59,378 nucleotides of DNA from Clostridiales bacterium. GTDB lineage: Bacteria > Bacillota > Clostridia > Lachnospirales > Lachnospiraceae. The DNA lies in the NCBI GenBank assembly GCA_012735495.1, contig JAAYHD010000054.1, positions 1 through 59,378 of the forward strand. Reading direction: 5' to 3'. Of this stretch, positions 7,813-16,782 are shown in pieces (position 1 is the stretch's first letter; every line of letters starts with the position of its first letter). The translations under genes and the position numbers were made by a program. The notes beneath the pieces are model-generated. The model saw only the letters and a list, made by a program, of their open reading frames with translations. It searched no databases and was not told the origin of the DNA.

Positions 7813-9408
7813 ATGTTGGAGAGACTGAAGCAATTACCCAAGCAGCTTTTGGAGTTTTGGAACAAGTACACCGCCAGGCAAAAGGCTGTCCTGATAAGCG
7901 TCGTTGCCACAATTATAATTGCGTTTGCGGTATTGATATATATTACAGGGCGGGTGGAGTACAAGGAGCTGACAACGGCGGAAACCGCCAAGGACGCAAG
8001 CAAGATCATAGATGTGCTGGAATCCGAAGGGATCAAGTACAAGCTTGCTTCAGACAATGTCACAATATATGTGGACAGGAAACGGATTTCCGACGCGGTC
8101 ATATTGCTGGCCAAAAATGACATACCTTCGACCGGCATAACACTGGATGAGCTGCTGGATAACAGTCTCAGCACGACCAACAGTGACCGCAACCTGAAGC
8201 TTAACCTGTTCATACAGAATAACCTCCGGAACTCCATCAAGAAGATGGAGGGCGTTGAAGATGCCGAGATTTATTACATACCGGTGGACAACACAAATAC
8301 AATTTTAAACACCCAGAAGGATACCAGCGCCAGTGTCCTTCTTACGGTGAACGACAATTTTAAAAAGGAGACGGCAAAGACCATAGCGGAAGTGGTGGCC
8401 GCTGTTCTTGGCAACAAATCAACGGACAATATAAAAGTGGCGGACCAGAACGGCAACCTGCTTTTCAGCGGCGGCAAGGATTTATATTCCGGTGTTGCAA
8501 GCACCAAGGAAGAGTACAGCGAGATGCTCCGCAACACCTTTATCAACAACATCTACATGGGATTGATTAAGCTAGGGTATGATGATGTGGTTATCATGCC
8601 CAACTTGACATACAATTACAAGGAAATTGAAGAGCTGATGGTGGAGTACCTGCCCGCTGAGGGACAGGACCAGGGACTTTTAAGCCACAGCTATACATAC
8701 AGGGCGGAAAATGCGGGTACATACGGCGGAGGGATTCCCGGAACATCCTCCAATGATGAAACCGATTATATGATAGAGGATTCCTCGTCCTCAACCGGCA
8801 GTGTGGAGATTGAAGAGAACGACTACCTGCCCAATGAAAAGCGGACGAGCGTAAAATATGCCGAAGACGCCATTATCCATGATCAGTCTTCGGTCAGCAT
8901 TGTTTTAAGGAATATTAGGACCATAACCGAGGAGGAGCTTGAAAAGGCCGGACTGCTTGAGGAAATGACCTTTGATGAATACGCCAGGGCCAACAGCAAG
9001 GAAGTCAAGCTCGAGGTTGATCCTGATATTATATCAATGGTTTCAATGGCGACCGGAATTGCAGAAGACGACATACATATAACGGCTATCGAGCTGCCGG
9101 TATTCATACCGAAAGAGGTCAAGGTGCGGGAGTGGACTGATTACCTGCAGATCGTGCTGGCCGTATTGATAGTTGCGCTGCTGCTGTTCGTGGTATTCAA
9201 GGGTGTGGTGCCTGTCGAGGTCACCGAGCTTGAGCCCGAATTGTCCGTTGAACAGCTTCTGGCGACAACCAAGGAAGCCCAGACAATTGAGGATATTGAG
9301 ATTGGAGAGGTATCCGAGGTTCGCAAGATGATAGAAAAATTTGTTGATGAGAAGCCGGATGCCGTGGCTCAGCTTCTGCGCAACTGGCTGAATGAGGATT
9401 GGACTTAA
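7813..9408 (+). CDS. fliF: Flagellar MS-ring protein FliF
   Basis: FliF builds the MS ring in the membrane, the platform for the export gate and C-ring. The protein has 531 residues. Transmembrane helix 1 is near residues 25-45. The periplasmic-side YscJ/FliF domain follows, with an acidic, Ser/Glu-rich loop at about 315-335. Transmembrane helix 2 is near 445-465 (YLQIVLAVLIVALLLFVVF). The C-terminal FliG-binding tail contains PDAVAQLLRNWLNEDW, as expected. RBS AGGAG lies before the ATG at 7813. Confidence 0.96.
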   Translation: MLERLKQLPKQLLEFWNKYTARQKAVLISVVATIIIAFAVLIYITGRVEYKELTTAETAKDASKIIDVLESEGIKYKLASDNVTIYVDRKRISDAVILLAKNDIPSTGITLDELLDNSLSTTNSDRNLKLNLFIQNNLRNSIKKMEGVEDAEIYYIPVDNTNTILNTQKDTSASVLLTVNDNFKKETAKTIAEVVAAVLGNKSTDNIKVADQNGNLLFSGGKDLYSGVASTKEEYSEMLRNTFINNIYMGLIKLGYDDVVIMPNLTYNYKEIEELMVEYLPAEGQDQGLLSHSYTYRAENAGTYGGGIPGTSSNDETDYMIEDSSSSTGSVEIEENDYLPNEKRTSVKYAEDAIIHDQSSVSIVLRNIRTITEEELEKAGLLEEMTFDEYARANSKEVKLEVDPDIISMVSMATGIAEDDIHITAIELPVFIPKEVKVREWTDYLQIVLAVLIVALLLFVVFKGVVPVEVTELEPELSVEQLLATTKEAQTIEDIEIGEVSEVRKMIEKFVDEKPDAVAQLLRNWLNEDWT

Positions 9409-9437
9409 GGCGGCATGCCAAGGAAAGGATGAATGCA

Positions 9438-10451
9438 ATGGCAAGACAAAGCAATGAAATCAGCGGAATTCAAAAGGCAGCCATACTTCTTATCACGCTG
9501 GGGCCCGAGCGCTCGGCAAACATCTTCAAGCATTTGAAGGAAGATGAGATAGAGGCCCTTACACTGGAAATAGCCAATACAAGAAGCGTATCCTCATCCG
9601 TTAAGGATCAGGTGCTGGATGAATTCTATGAGATTTGCCTGGCCCAGCAGTACATAGCGGAAGGCGGTATCGCATACGCCAAGGAGCTGCTGGAGAAAGC
9701 ACTTGGTGTGGAAAAGGCCAAGGAAGTTATTGGAAAGCTTACCGCATCCCTGCAGGTAAGGCCTTTTGAATTTGTAAGAAAGACGGATGCCACCCAGCTT
9801 CTTAACTTCATACAGGACGAGCATCCTCAAACCATTGCTTTGATTCTCGCTTACCTTTCACCGGCCCAGGCAGCCACCATCATATCGTCCCTGTCTCCGG
9901 ACAAGCAGGCGGACGTAGCCAAGAGAATAGCCATGATGGACAGGACATCGCCGGATGTCATAAAGGAAGTCGAAAAGGTACTGGAGCGCAAGCTGGCATC
10001 CCTGATGAACCAGGATTACACGATTGTCGGCGGCGTGGATTCCATCGTCGAAATTCTCAATACGGTGGACCGCGGAACGGAAAAGCATATTATGGAGCAG
10101 CTTGAAATTGAAGATCCTGAACTGGCTGATGAAATCAGGAAGAAGATGTTCGTATTCGAAGATATTATCAACCTTGACGATAAATCCATCCAGAGAGTGC
10201 TCAGGGAGGTTGACAATAACGACCTGGCCGTTGCCCTTAAGGCAGCCGGTGAAGAAGTACAGAATGTCATCTTTAATAATATGTCCAAGCGCCTGGCCGC
10301 AATGATAAGAGAGGACATGGAATACATGGGTCCTGTGCGCTTGAAGGATGTTGAGGAGGCACAGCAGAGGATTGTAAATATTATAAGGAAGCTCGAAGAA
10401 TCATCCGAAATCATTATCGCCAGGGGCGGAGGTGACGAGATTATTGTCTAG
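9438..10451 (+). CDS. fliG: Flagellar motor switch protein FliG
   Basis: FliG forms the upper C-ring, contacts MotA and transmits torque. The protein of 337 residues shows the N-terminal FliF-binding domain (GIQKAAILLITLGPERSANI), the middle domain with DEHPQTIALILAYL, and the C-terminal torque domain with VFEDIINLDDKSIQRVLREV. I chose the ATG at 9438 because AGGAAAGGA lies 8 nt upstream; the in-frame ATG at 9429 would overlap that site. Its 3' end overlaps the fliH start by 20 nt. Confidence 0.95.
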   Translation: MARQSNEISGIQKAAILLITLGPERSANIFKHLKEDEIEALTLEIANTRSVSSSVKDQVLDEFYEICLAQQYIAEGGIAYAKELLEKALGVEKAKEVIGKLTASLQVRPFEFVRKTDATQLLNFIQDEHPQTIALILAYLSPAQAATIISSLSPDKQADVAKRIAMMDRTSPDVIKEVEKVLERKLASLMNQDYTIVGGVDSIVEILNTVDRGTEKHIMEQLEIEDPELADEIRKKMFVFEDIINLDDKSIQRVLREVDNNDLAVALKAAGEEVQNVIFNNMSKRLAAMIREDMEYMGPVRLKDVEEAQQRIVNIIRKLEESSEIIIARGGGDEIIV

Positions 10452-11241
10452 TAACATAATAAAATCATATGCCATCCGTTATGAACCCAAGGACAAGATG
10501 ACGATTGACCACAGGGACAAGGATGAGGAGCTTCAGGCAAGAAGGATAAGCAGGCTTTCCCTTAACCAGGATGATGACGGTTTTACGCAAGGGATAGCTG
10601 CCGCCGTGGTTGAACCGGTGATTGATGAGCAGGAACAGCAAAAAAAGGCTGCGGAAATTGTCGAAAAGGCAAAAAAAGAAGCCGCAGCCATTATAGAATC
10701 CGCAAAACAGGAAGCAAGAAGGCTTGAACAGGAGGCCAGGGAATCGGGGAAGAAGGCAGGATACGAGGAAGGCATGAAAAGTGCCCAGGCGGAGATCCGG
10801 CAGATAAAAGAAAACCTAGCAAAGCAGCAGGAAATGCAGCAGGCGGAGTATAAACGCCTTCTTGAGAGCATTGAGGGAGAAACCGCGGAGCTTGTCATTT
10901 CACTGTTGACAAAGCTTACGGGCATAATGGCGGAGGATAAAAAAGACGTAATCCTGTACTTGGTTGAAAAAGCCCTGGGGAGTGAAAACGGCAACGGATT
11001 CGCAAACGGAAACGGCGGCGGAAGCTGCATGATAAGGGTAAGCAATGAGGATTATGACATCCTGGCGGAAAAGAAGGATTATATCGAAGGAATTGTCAAA
11101 CGTGAGATACAGATAGTTGCCGACGGACAGCTTGGCAAGAACCAGTGTCTCATTGAAACCGAAAACAGGCTGATTGACTGCAGCTTGGACGTACAGCTTA
11201 ATAATCTGGTTACCGATTTAAAACTCCTATCAGGTATTTAG
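10432..11241 (+). CDS. fliH: Flagellar assembly protein FliH (export ATPase regulator)
   Basis: FliH binds the FliI ATPase and anchors it to the export gate. The protein has up to 269 residues. A short N-terminal segment (LLSSNIIKSYAI) is followed by a long Ala/Glu/Lys-rich coiled coil (about 70-150) and a C-terminal FliH/V-ATPase E-type domain. No ATG fits the family start. A GTG at 10432 overlapping fliG, or a TTG at 10444, both give the expected SSNIIKS start. The residues NGNGFANGNGGG at about 185-196 form a small low-complexity loop, echoing the much larger one in PolC. Confidence 0.85.
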   Translation: MTRLLSSNIIKSYAIRYEPKDKMTIDHRDKDEELQARRISRLSLNQDDDGFTQGIAAAVVEPVIDEQEQQKKAAEIVEKAKKEAAAIIESAKQEARRLEQEARESGKKAGYEEGMKSAQAEIRQIKENLAKQQEMQQAEYKRLLESIEGETAELVISLLTKLTGIMAEDKKDVILYLVEKALGSENGNGFANGNGGGSCMIRVSNEDYDILAEKKDYIEGIVKREIQIVADGQLGKNQCLIETENRLIDCSLDVQLNNLVTDLKLLSGI

Positions 11242-11309
11242 AATCCGCGCATAAATGCCGATAAATAGAATGATAGGCAGATAAATGTCAATCCGGAAGG
11301 CAGGAGTTT

Positions 11310-12614
11310 ATGAAGGTTGTTAACTTTGATAAATACAGGCAGCTTTTAGATAAGAACTATCATAAGGAATACGGCAAGGTTGTAAAGATGGTCGGATTGA
11401 CATTGGAGGCTACCGGCCCCATGTCAAACCTGAATGATATATGTTATGTTATTACCGAGGCCAAGGAGAAAAAAATGGCCGAGGTGGTCGGTTTTCGTGA
11501 AAATCGTATTCTTCTCATGCCCTATGATGACATGGCCGGTCTGGGTATCGGAAGCTATGTTGAAAACACCGGTGAATCATTCAAGGTTCCCGTAGGGGAA
11601 GGGCTTCTCGGAAGAACCCTGGACGGCCTGGGAAATCCCATAGACGGGCATGAAATTCATTGTACACAATTTTATGAAGCCGAAGCATCTCCCCCGGATC
11701 CATTGTCACGCAGGATAATCAGTGAGGTGCTTCCTCTGGGGGTCAAGGCGGTGGATTGCCTGCTGACCGTGGGAAAGGGCCAGAGAATCGGTATATTTGC
11801 AGGAAGCGGCGTAGGCAAAAGTACGCTTCTTGGCATGTTTGCGAGAAATACCAAGGCGGATGTGAATGTTATCGCGCTGATAGGAGAGCGCGGCAGAGAG
11901 GTTAAGGAATTTATAGAGAGGAACCTGGGCGAAGAAGGCTTGAAGCGTTCCGTGGTTGTCGTGGCCACCTCGGACAAGCCTGCGCTTATACGCAAGAAGG
12001 CGGCTAAAACCGCCACCGCCATAGCCGAATATTTCAGGGACCAGGGCAAGGATGTACTGCTCATGATGGATTCGTTGACAAGATTTTCTATGGCACAAAG
12101 GGAAATCGGGCTGGCAAGCGGAGAACCCCCGGTATCAAGGGGATATACACCCAGTGTTTACACGGAGATGCCGAAACTGCTTGAAAGGGCCGGAACTTCT
12201 GAAAAGGGCTCCATCACCGGGCTTTATACGGTACTGGTTGACGGAGATGATTTTAATGAGCCGATTTCGGATACCGCAAGAAGTATCCTGGACGGCCATA
12301 TTATGCTTTCCAGGAGACTTGCCCACAGGAACCACTATCCCGCAATTGACGTGCTTCAAAGCATATCCCGTGTGATGAGCAGTATTATCACCGATGAACA
12401 TAAAGAGCTGGCCGCAAGGCTGAAAAATGTCCTGGCCACGTACCAGGAAGCTGAGGATCTTATTAATATCGGCGCTTACAGGAGCGGCTCAAATCCTGAT
12501 ATTGATTTTGCAATCTCCAAGATAAAAAAAGTAAACGAGTTCCTTATGCAGGAAGTGGATGAAAAGCTTACCTTTGATCAGGAGCTTGAGATGTTGAAGG
12601 AGATTTTTGATTAA
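11310..12614 (+). CDS. fliI: Flagellar export ATPase FliI
   Basis: FliI is the hexameric ATPase that feeds substrates to the flagellar type III gate. The protein of 434 residues carries Walker A GSGVGKST at 165-172, Walker B DVLLMMDSLTRF, and the F1-ATPase-like signature PAIDVLQSISRVMS. The C-terminal helical lid is complete. RBS CAGGAG is just before the ATG. The stop codon overlaps the fliJ start (TAATG), which suggests translational coupling. An 8-mer GCCGATAA, identical to a sigma-D -10 element, lies in the 68-nt gap upstream but has no good -35. Confidence 0.96.
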   Translation: MKVVNFDKYRQLLDKNYHKEYGKVVKMVGLTLEATGPMSNLNDICYVITEAKEKKMAEVVGFRENRILLMPYDDMAGLGIGSYVENTGESFKVPVGEGLLGRTLDGLGNPIDGHEIHCTQFYEAEASPPDPLSRRIISEVLPLGVKAVDCLLTVGKGQRIGIFAGSGVGKSTLLGMFARNTKADVNVIALIGERGREVKEFIERNLGEEGLKRSVVVVATSDKPALIRKKAAKTATAIAEYFRDQGKDVLLMMDSLTRFSMAQREIGLASGEPPVSRGYTPSVYTEMPKLLERAGTSEKGSITGLYTVLVDGDDFNEPISDTARSILDGHIMLSRRLAHRNHYPAIDVLQSISRVMSSIITDEHKELAARLKNVLATYQEAEDLINIGAYRSGSNPDIDFAISKIKKVNEFLMQEVDEKLTFDQELEMLKEIFD

Positions 12615-13060
12615 TGAAGAAATTCCGATACAGCATGGAAAACGTGCTAAAACTGAAGATACAGCTTGAGGAGCAGGCCAAGCTTGCATATGCCAGGGCC
12701 AGAAGCCGTCTGACCGCCGAGGAGGAGAAGCTGACGTCCCTGGAGGATAAGAAAGCTTCCTACGAGCAGGAAATGAGGCAGGCAGGCAATGAAAAGCTGG
12801 ACATAATCAAGCTGAGACAGCTTTCTCAAGCCATAGATATTATGAAGGAGAAGGTTGAACAGCAAAAGATAGCCGTAAAGACTGCCGCTCAGAACCTTGA
12901 AATCGCAAAGGTGCGCTTGAACAACGCCATGATTGAGAGAAAGACCCAGGAAAAGCTCAAGGAAAAGGCATGGCTGGAGTACCTCGCGGAATTCAACGCC
13001 GAGGAGCAAAAGGAAATAGACGAGCATAACAGCTTTAAATACAACGACTTACTGCTTTAA
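12614..13060 (+). CDS. fliJ: Flagellar export chaperone FliJ
   Basis: FliJ is the small coiled-coil stalk of the FliI ring and escorts export chaperones. The protein has 148 residues, almost entirely charged and helical. It has the typical start MKKFRYSMENVLKLKIQLEE and the usual C-terminal helix (EYLAEFNAEEQKEIDEH). Its ATG overlaps the fliI stop by one base. It belongs to the FliJ family by length, composition and position. Confidence 0.9.
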   Translation: MKKFRYSMENVLKLKIQLEEQAKLAYARARSRLTAEEEKLTSLEDKKASYEQEMRQAGNEKLDIIKLRQLSQAIDIMKEKVEQQKIAVKTAAQNLEIAKVRLNNAMIERKTQEKLKEKAWLEYLAEFNAEEQKEIDEHNSFKYNDLLL

Positions 13061-13074
13061 AAGGAGGATTAAAT

Positions 13075-13839
13075 ATGGCAAGGCAAAAAAATGCGGAGCG
13101 GGCAGAAAAGGAAGGCAGTAAGATATTAACAGTATTGATTGCCCTGTTAATAACCATCATATGGTTTACCATATTTGGCCTTTTAATAAAATTCGATGTG
13201 GGCGGCTTCGGATCAGGAGTATTGCGGCCCATTATAAAGGATGTTCCTGTTATAAATAAAATCCTTCCCGACATATCAGATGAGAAGCTGGCAAAGGAAG
13301 AAGGTTATGAATACAGCTCCCTTACCGAAGCGGTGGCCAGGATCAAGGAGCTTCAGGCGGTCATAGAACAGATGCAGGATAATATGGACGCCATGGAAGC
13401 GGAGAACGCCGAGCTTACGGCGGAGGTTGAAAGGTTGAGGGTGTTTGAGGAGCAGCAAAGCCATTTCGAGGAGGTCAAAAAGGAGTTTGACAAGAATGTG
13501 GTATTTGCGGAAACCGCTCCAAGCATAGAGGAATACAAGAAGTACTACGAATCCATAAGCCCCTCCAATGCGGAGGAAATATACAGGCAGGTTGTGGAGC
13601 AGTTGGTGTATTCCGATGCAATACAGGAAAAGGCGAACATTTATAGAAACATGGACCCAAAGGCAGCCGCGAGAATACTTGAAACCATGACGGCGGACGT
13701 AGAGTATGTGGCCAAGATGCTGCTTGCCATGAGACCGAAGGAAAGCGCGGCAATCCTTGCAGAGATGGATTACGTGCTTGCGGCAAGAATAACCAAGAAG
13801 ATGCTGGATATGGATGAAGAAAAACTGGCTTCCCGATAA
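13075..13839 (+). CDS. MotE/YlxF-like membrane protein with MgtE N-like domain
   Basis: The protein of 254 residues has one N-terminal transmembrane helix (about 18-40). A coiled coil (about 85-125) and a C-terminal MgtE_N-like repeat region follow (MDPKAAARILETMTADVEYV, then LLAMRPKESAAILAEMD). This is the organisation of YlxF in Bacillus and of MotE, an export or stator-assembly chaperone in other phyla. It lies between fliJ and fliK, the YlxF position. The exact role in Clostridia is inference. AAAGGAGG is upstream of the ATG. Confidence 0.8.
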   Translation: MARQKNAERAEKEGSKILTVLIALLITIIWFTIFGLLIKFDVGGFGSGVLRPIIKDVPVINKILPDISDEKLAKEEGYEYSSLTEAVARIKELQAVIEQMQDNMDAMEAENAELTAEVERLRVFEEQQSHFEEVKKEFDKNVVFAETAPSIEEYKKYYESISPSNAEEIYRQVVEQLVYSDAIQEKANIYRNMDPKAAARILETMTADVEYVAKMLLAMRPKESAAILAEMDYVLAARITKKMLDMDEEKLASR

Positions 13840-13938
13840 TTCGATCTCACCAGGGAGCAAAAAGCCCTGTTGAAGATAAATAAAGGACACCATGGCATTT
13901 ATATGGTAATCATATAACGAAAGGAGGGAAGGAAGAAT

Positions 13939-15426
13939 TTGACGACACAAACCGTACCAATACAAGCTTTTGGCATGGCAGTTGCGGTCAGGAGCTCCGC
14001 CAGCGCCTCAAAAGGTTCCGCTGTAAAAGACTTCGAGCTGTTGTTTGGCGGCAGCGTAAGCAGGGAAAAGCAAATAGGCGCGGACCAAAAAAGCACTCAA
14101 ACCACGGGCGGCGCGCCGAAAACGGAACAGGCTAACGAAACCGGCATACCGGACAGCATAATCAGAGGCATAAAAACAGGCATTGAAAGCAGTGCGGAGA
14201 GCACCGGGCAAAGCAATGTGCAAAGCGGCCCGAGTATCGGATTATTCTCCGCAAAGCCCGATGAAAAGCCGGTTGACGAAGCGACAGCCGCGGATGAACT
14301 GAAGACGGACAGTATGGATGCCGCGGTACTTGCTGAAAGAATAATGGCAATGCTTAATCAGATCAGGAGCGCCATTCTTGAGATGCTTAACCTGACACCG
14401 GAAAAGCTCGATACCATGATGAAGGATATGGGAATCGAGCCGGCGGACCTGGCGGATCCCAAGGCAATAATGAGACTGATGCTTGCGGCCAGCGGCTCAG
14501 CAGATGCCTTTGCCGTACTGACAAATGAGCAGCTTGGCAATACCTTTAAGAACCTGGTATCCGCAGTTAATGAAATCATGGGCCGGACGGGCATAAGGAT
14601 TTCGGTTGACGAAATCAGGCGGATTCTAAAGGAGTACGAAGCGGCAAGGGACAGTGAAATGCCGGCTGCCAAAGCAGGCAATGATGACAAACCGCAGCAG
14701 ACCCCTGATGCACTAGGCAGAGCGGATGAAAAGACGGATGATGGCAAAGATAAGGGAAATGCATATAGGGAGATATCCGCGGAAAAAGTCGGCGCAGGAG
14801 GGCAAAAAACCGTAGCTGCATCTAAAAGCGGACAGGAGCTTAAGGACACCGGTGACGGCGGAGAGAAATCCGATAGGACCGAAGGCCCCGGACCGGACAG
14901 CCTTTCATCATTCCTTGACAAGCTTGATGCCAATTATGACAAGCCGGTCATTGAGATTGAGGAAGGCAATGTAAGGGTCTATGACATCAGGGAGATAGCA
15001 CGGCAGATAATAGACCGGATCAAGGTTGTCATCAGCCGGGAGCAGACGTCGATGGAGCTTTGGCTTCATCCGGAGCAACTGGGCAGGGTGAACTTGACGG
15101 TAAGCTCAAAAGACGGAGCAATGACGGCACAGTTCACGGTACAGAACGACCTTGCAAAGGAAGCGATTGAAGGACAGCTGGTAACACTTAAGGAAACGCT
15201 TATCCAGCAGGGAATCAAGGTGGAATCCATTGAGGTTACGATAGCCGGCTACACGTTCAATCAGGACGGCCATTCGGATGATGACAGACAGCAAGAGGGC
15301 GGCAGTCAAAGAAGCGTACACAGGATAACCCTCGAAGAAGCCATGGCCATGAGTGAGGAACCCGATGATGAGGACAATATAATACCGACTGGTACGACGG
15401 GCCTCACAATCGATTACACGGCGTAG
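13939..15426 (+). CDS. fliK: Flagellar hook-length control protein FliK
   Basis: FliK measures hook length and switches export specificity through FlhB. The protein has 495 residues. The N-terminal two thirds are low-complexity, rich in Ser, Gly, Lys, Asp and Ala, as is usual for the ruler part. The conserved C-terminal FliK domain lies at about 350-440 (SMELWLHPEQLGRVNLTVSS, then EGQLVTLKETLIQQGIKVES). The start is a TTG at 13939 with AAGGAGG about 11 nt upstream; no ATG is near. It lies between the motE-like gene and flgD, the standard place. Confidence 0.88.
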   Translation: MTTQTVPIQAFGMAVAVRSSASASKGSAVKDFELLFGGSVSREKQIGADQKSTQTTGGAPKTEQANETGIPDSIIRGIKTGIESSAESTGQSNVQSGPSIGLFSAKPDEKPVDEATAADELKTDSMDAAVLAERIMAMLNQIRSAILEMLNLTPEKLDTMMKDMGIEPADLADPKAIMRLMLAASGSADAFAVLTNEQLGNTFKNLVSAVNEIMGRTGIRISVDEIRRILKEYEAARDSEMPAAKAGNDDKPQQTPDALGRADEKTDDGKDKGNAYREISAEKVGAGGQKTVAASKSGQELKDTGDGGEKSDRTEGPGPDSLSSFLDKLDANYDKPVIEIEEGNVRVYDIREIARQIIDRIKVVISREQTSMELWLHPEQLGRVNLTVSSKDGAMTAQFTVQNDLAKEAIEGQLVTLKETLIQQGIKVESIEVTIAGYTFNQDGHSDDDRQQEGGSQRSVHRITLEEAMAMSEEPDDEDNIIPTGTTGLTIDYTA

Positions 15427-15454
15427 TTAAATGAAAAATTAAGGAGGAAAGCCT

Positions 15455-16282
15455 ATGGGCGAACTGATTCAGACAGTCAAAAACGGCGTGATTGAACAAA
15501 CGAGCAAATCAACTGCCGCCGGCAATACCGCAAAGAGCAATGAACTGGGAAAGGATGCGTTCCTGCAGCTGTTGATAACACAGATGAAATACCAGGACCC
15601 GCTCAATCCGAGCTCCAATACCGAGTATGTGGCCCAACTGGCAACATTTTCCCAACTGGAGCAGATACAGAACTTAAGGACAATTACATCCAACGCACAG
15701 GCACTTAACCTGGTGGGCAGGTATGTAATAGTAAAGACCAAGAGTGAAACGGGAGCGGTCAACGAAATCGGCGGAAGAGTGGATTTCGTGAACATAAGCA
15801 ACGGAAAGGCGCAGATATCCATAAACGGAAAGCTCTACTCGATGGATGACCTGGACACCGTAATAGACGATAACTACATACTGGAAAAGGGCCGCCCGAG
15901 TATTACGGAAAAGGCGGAGCTGGTATATGATGCCGAGGACCCCAAGGACTTAAGCTTCAAGGTAAACATGGGAGAAGGCGAAACAACGGCGAGTGATGTA
16001 GCGGTACTGATAGACCAGACCCTGCTTGACAGCTCGGTGGTTACACTGAAAGACAATACGGTGACCATATCAAAGTCTGTGTTTGAAAAGGCTGCCAACG
16101 GTACCTATAAGGTAACCGTAATATTCAACGATCCCCTCTATACAACGGTCAGCGGCATGGTAACGATAACGGTTAAGAATTCCAAGGCGGAACAGAACGG
16201 TTCCGAAGAGCCTGAAGAACCCGGTGAATCGGATCAGGCCGATGAAGCGACCGGCATCGAAGAGGCGGCAGACAATAGCTGA
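15455..16282 (+). CDS. flgD: Flagellar hook capping/scaffolding protein FlgD
   Basis: FlgD caps the growing hook and is needed for FlgE polymerisation. The protein has 275 residues. The N-terminal FlgD signature LGKDAFLQLLITQMKYQDPL is followed by NTEYVAQLATFSQLEQIQNL. A beta-rich middle domain (about 75-240) and an acidic Glu/Pro tail complete the protein. The tail, about 25 residues long, is not a usual FlgD feature. AAGGAGG lies before the ATG. Confidence 0.93.
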   Translation: MGELIQTVKNGVIEQTSKSTAAGNTAKSNELGKDAFLQLLITQMKYQDPLNPSSNTEYVAQLATFSQLEQIQNLRTITSNAQALNLVGRYVIVKTKSETGAVNEIGGRVDFVNISNGKAQISINGKLYSMDDLDTVIDDNYILEKGRPSITEKAELVYDAEDPKDLSFKVNMGEGETTASDVAVLIDQTLLDSSVVTLKDNTVTISKSVFEKAANGTYKVTVIFNDPLYTTVSGMVTITVKNSKAEQNGSEEPEEPGESDQADEATGIEEAADNS

Positions 16283-16303
16283 TAGTGCAGATGGAGGTTG
16301 ACA

Positions 16304-16687
16304 ATGAGCAACATACCTGTTAACAAAATACCTTCCCAGCTGCCGGTACCAAACAGGCTAAGCAATAACACTGCAGCCAAATCGGCGGCGGCAGTACCCT
16401 TTCATGAGATACTGAAGAGCAAACAGGTGTCCATGACATCGGAGCTTAAATTCTCAAAGCATGCCAATGAAAGGCTTGCCAGCAGGAACATAGATTTAAG
16501 CGAAGACCAGTACAGGCGTCTTGAGATGGGTGCCAGGATGGCTTATGAAAAGGGTATAAGAGAATCACTGGTAATGGTGGACGACCTTGCATTTATCGTG
16601 AACATTAAGAATAACACGGTCATAACGGCAGTTAATGAAGGTGAAGAAAAAGTATTTACAAATATTGATGGAGCAGTAATCATTTAA
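16304..16687 (+). CDS. TIGR02530-type flagellar operon protein
   Basis: The protein has 127 residues. A Ser/Pro/Asn-rich N-terminus is followed by the conserved block FSKHANERLASRNIDLSEDQ, then a segment ending NNTVITAVNEGEEKVFTNID. This is the flagellar operon protein family (TIGR02530) found between flgD and flgE in Firmicutes. No biochemical role is known to me. ATG 16304 is chosen because GGAGG lies 6 nt upstream; a TTG at 16298 touches that site. Confidence 0.85.
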   Translation: MSNIPVNKIPSQLPVPNRLSNNTAAKSAAAVPFHEILKSKQVSMTSELKFSKHANERLASRNIDLSEDQYRRLEMGARMAYEKGIRESLVMVDDLAFIVNIKNNTVITAVNEGEEKVFTNIDGAVII

Positions 16688-16714
16688 ATAAGCCGGACCT
16701 TTCCGGAGGCTTAT
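16688..16714 (+). other. Intergenic hairpin upstream of flgE
   Basis: ATAAGCC (16688-16694) pairs with GGCTTAT (16708-16714). An inner GGA/TCC pairing closes most of the loop. No U-run follows. It starts immediately after the stop codon of the preceding gene and could act as a processing or stability element. Confidence 0.5.
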
Positions 16715-16732
16715 ATATCCATGACTGACAGA

Positions 16733-16761
16733 TTGGATATGATGATTACTGACTGTATAAG
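16733..16761 (+). promoter_or_regulatory. Possible internal promoter before flgE
   Basis: TTGGAT (16733-16738), a 17-nt spacer and TATAAG (16756-16761). The expected start site, near 16768, falls on the flgE ribosome binding site (AAGGAGGT at 16767-16774). That makes a functional leader doubtful. Reported as a candidate only. Confidence 0.25.
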
Positions 16762-16782
16762 CTTAGAAGGAGGTCATTTATT

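Noticed and set aside
10432-10451. Frameshift between fliG and fliH
   Set aside because: Both proteins are full length. The 20-nt overlap with a GTG or TTG start is ordinary translational coupling.
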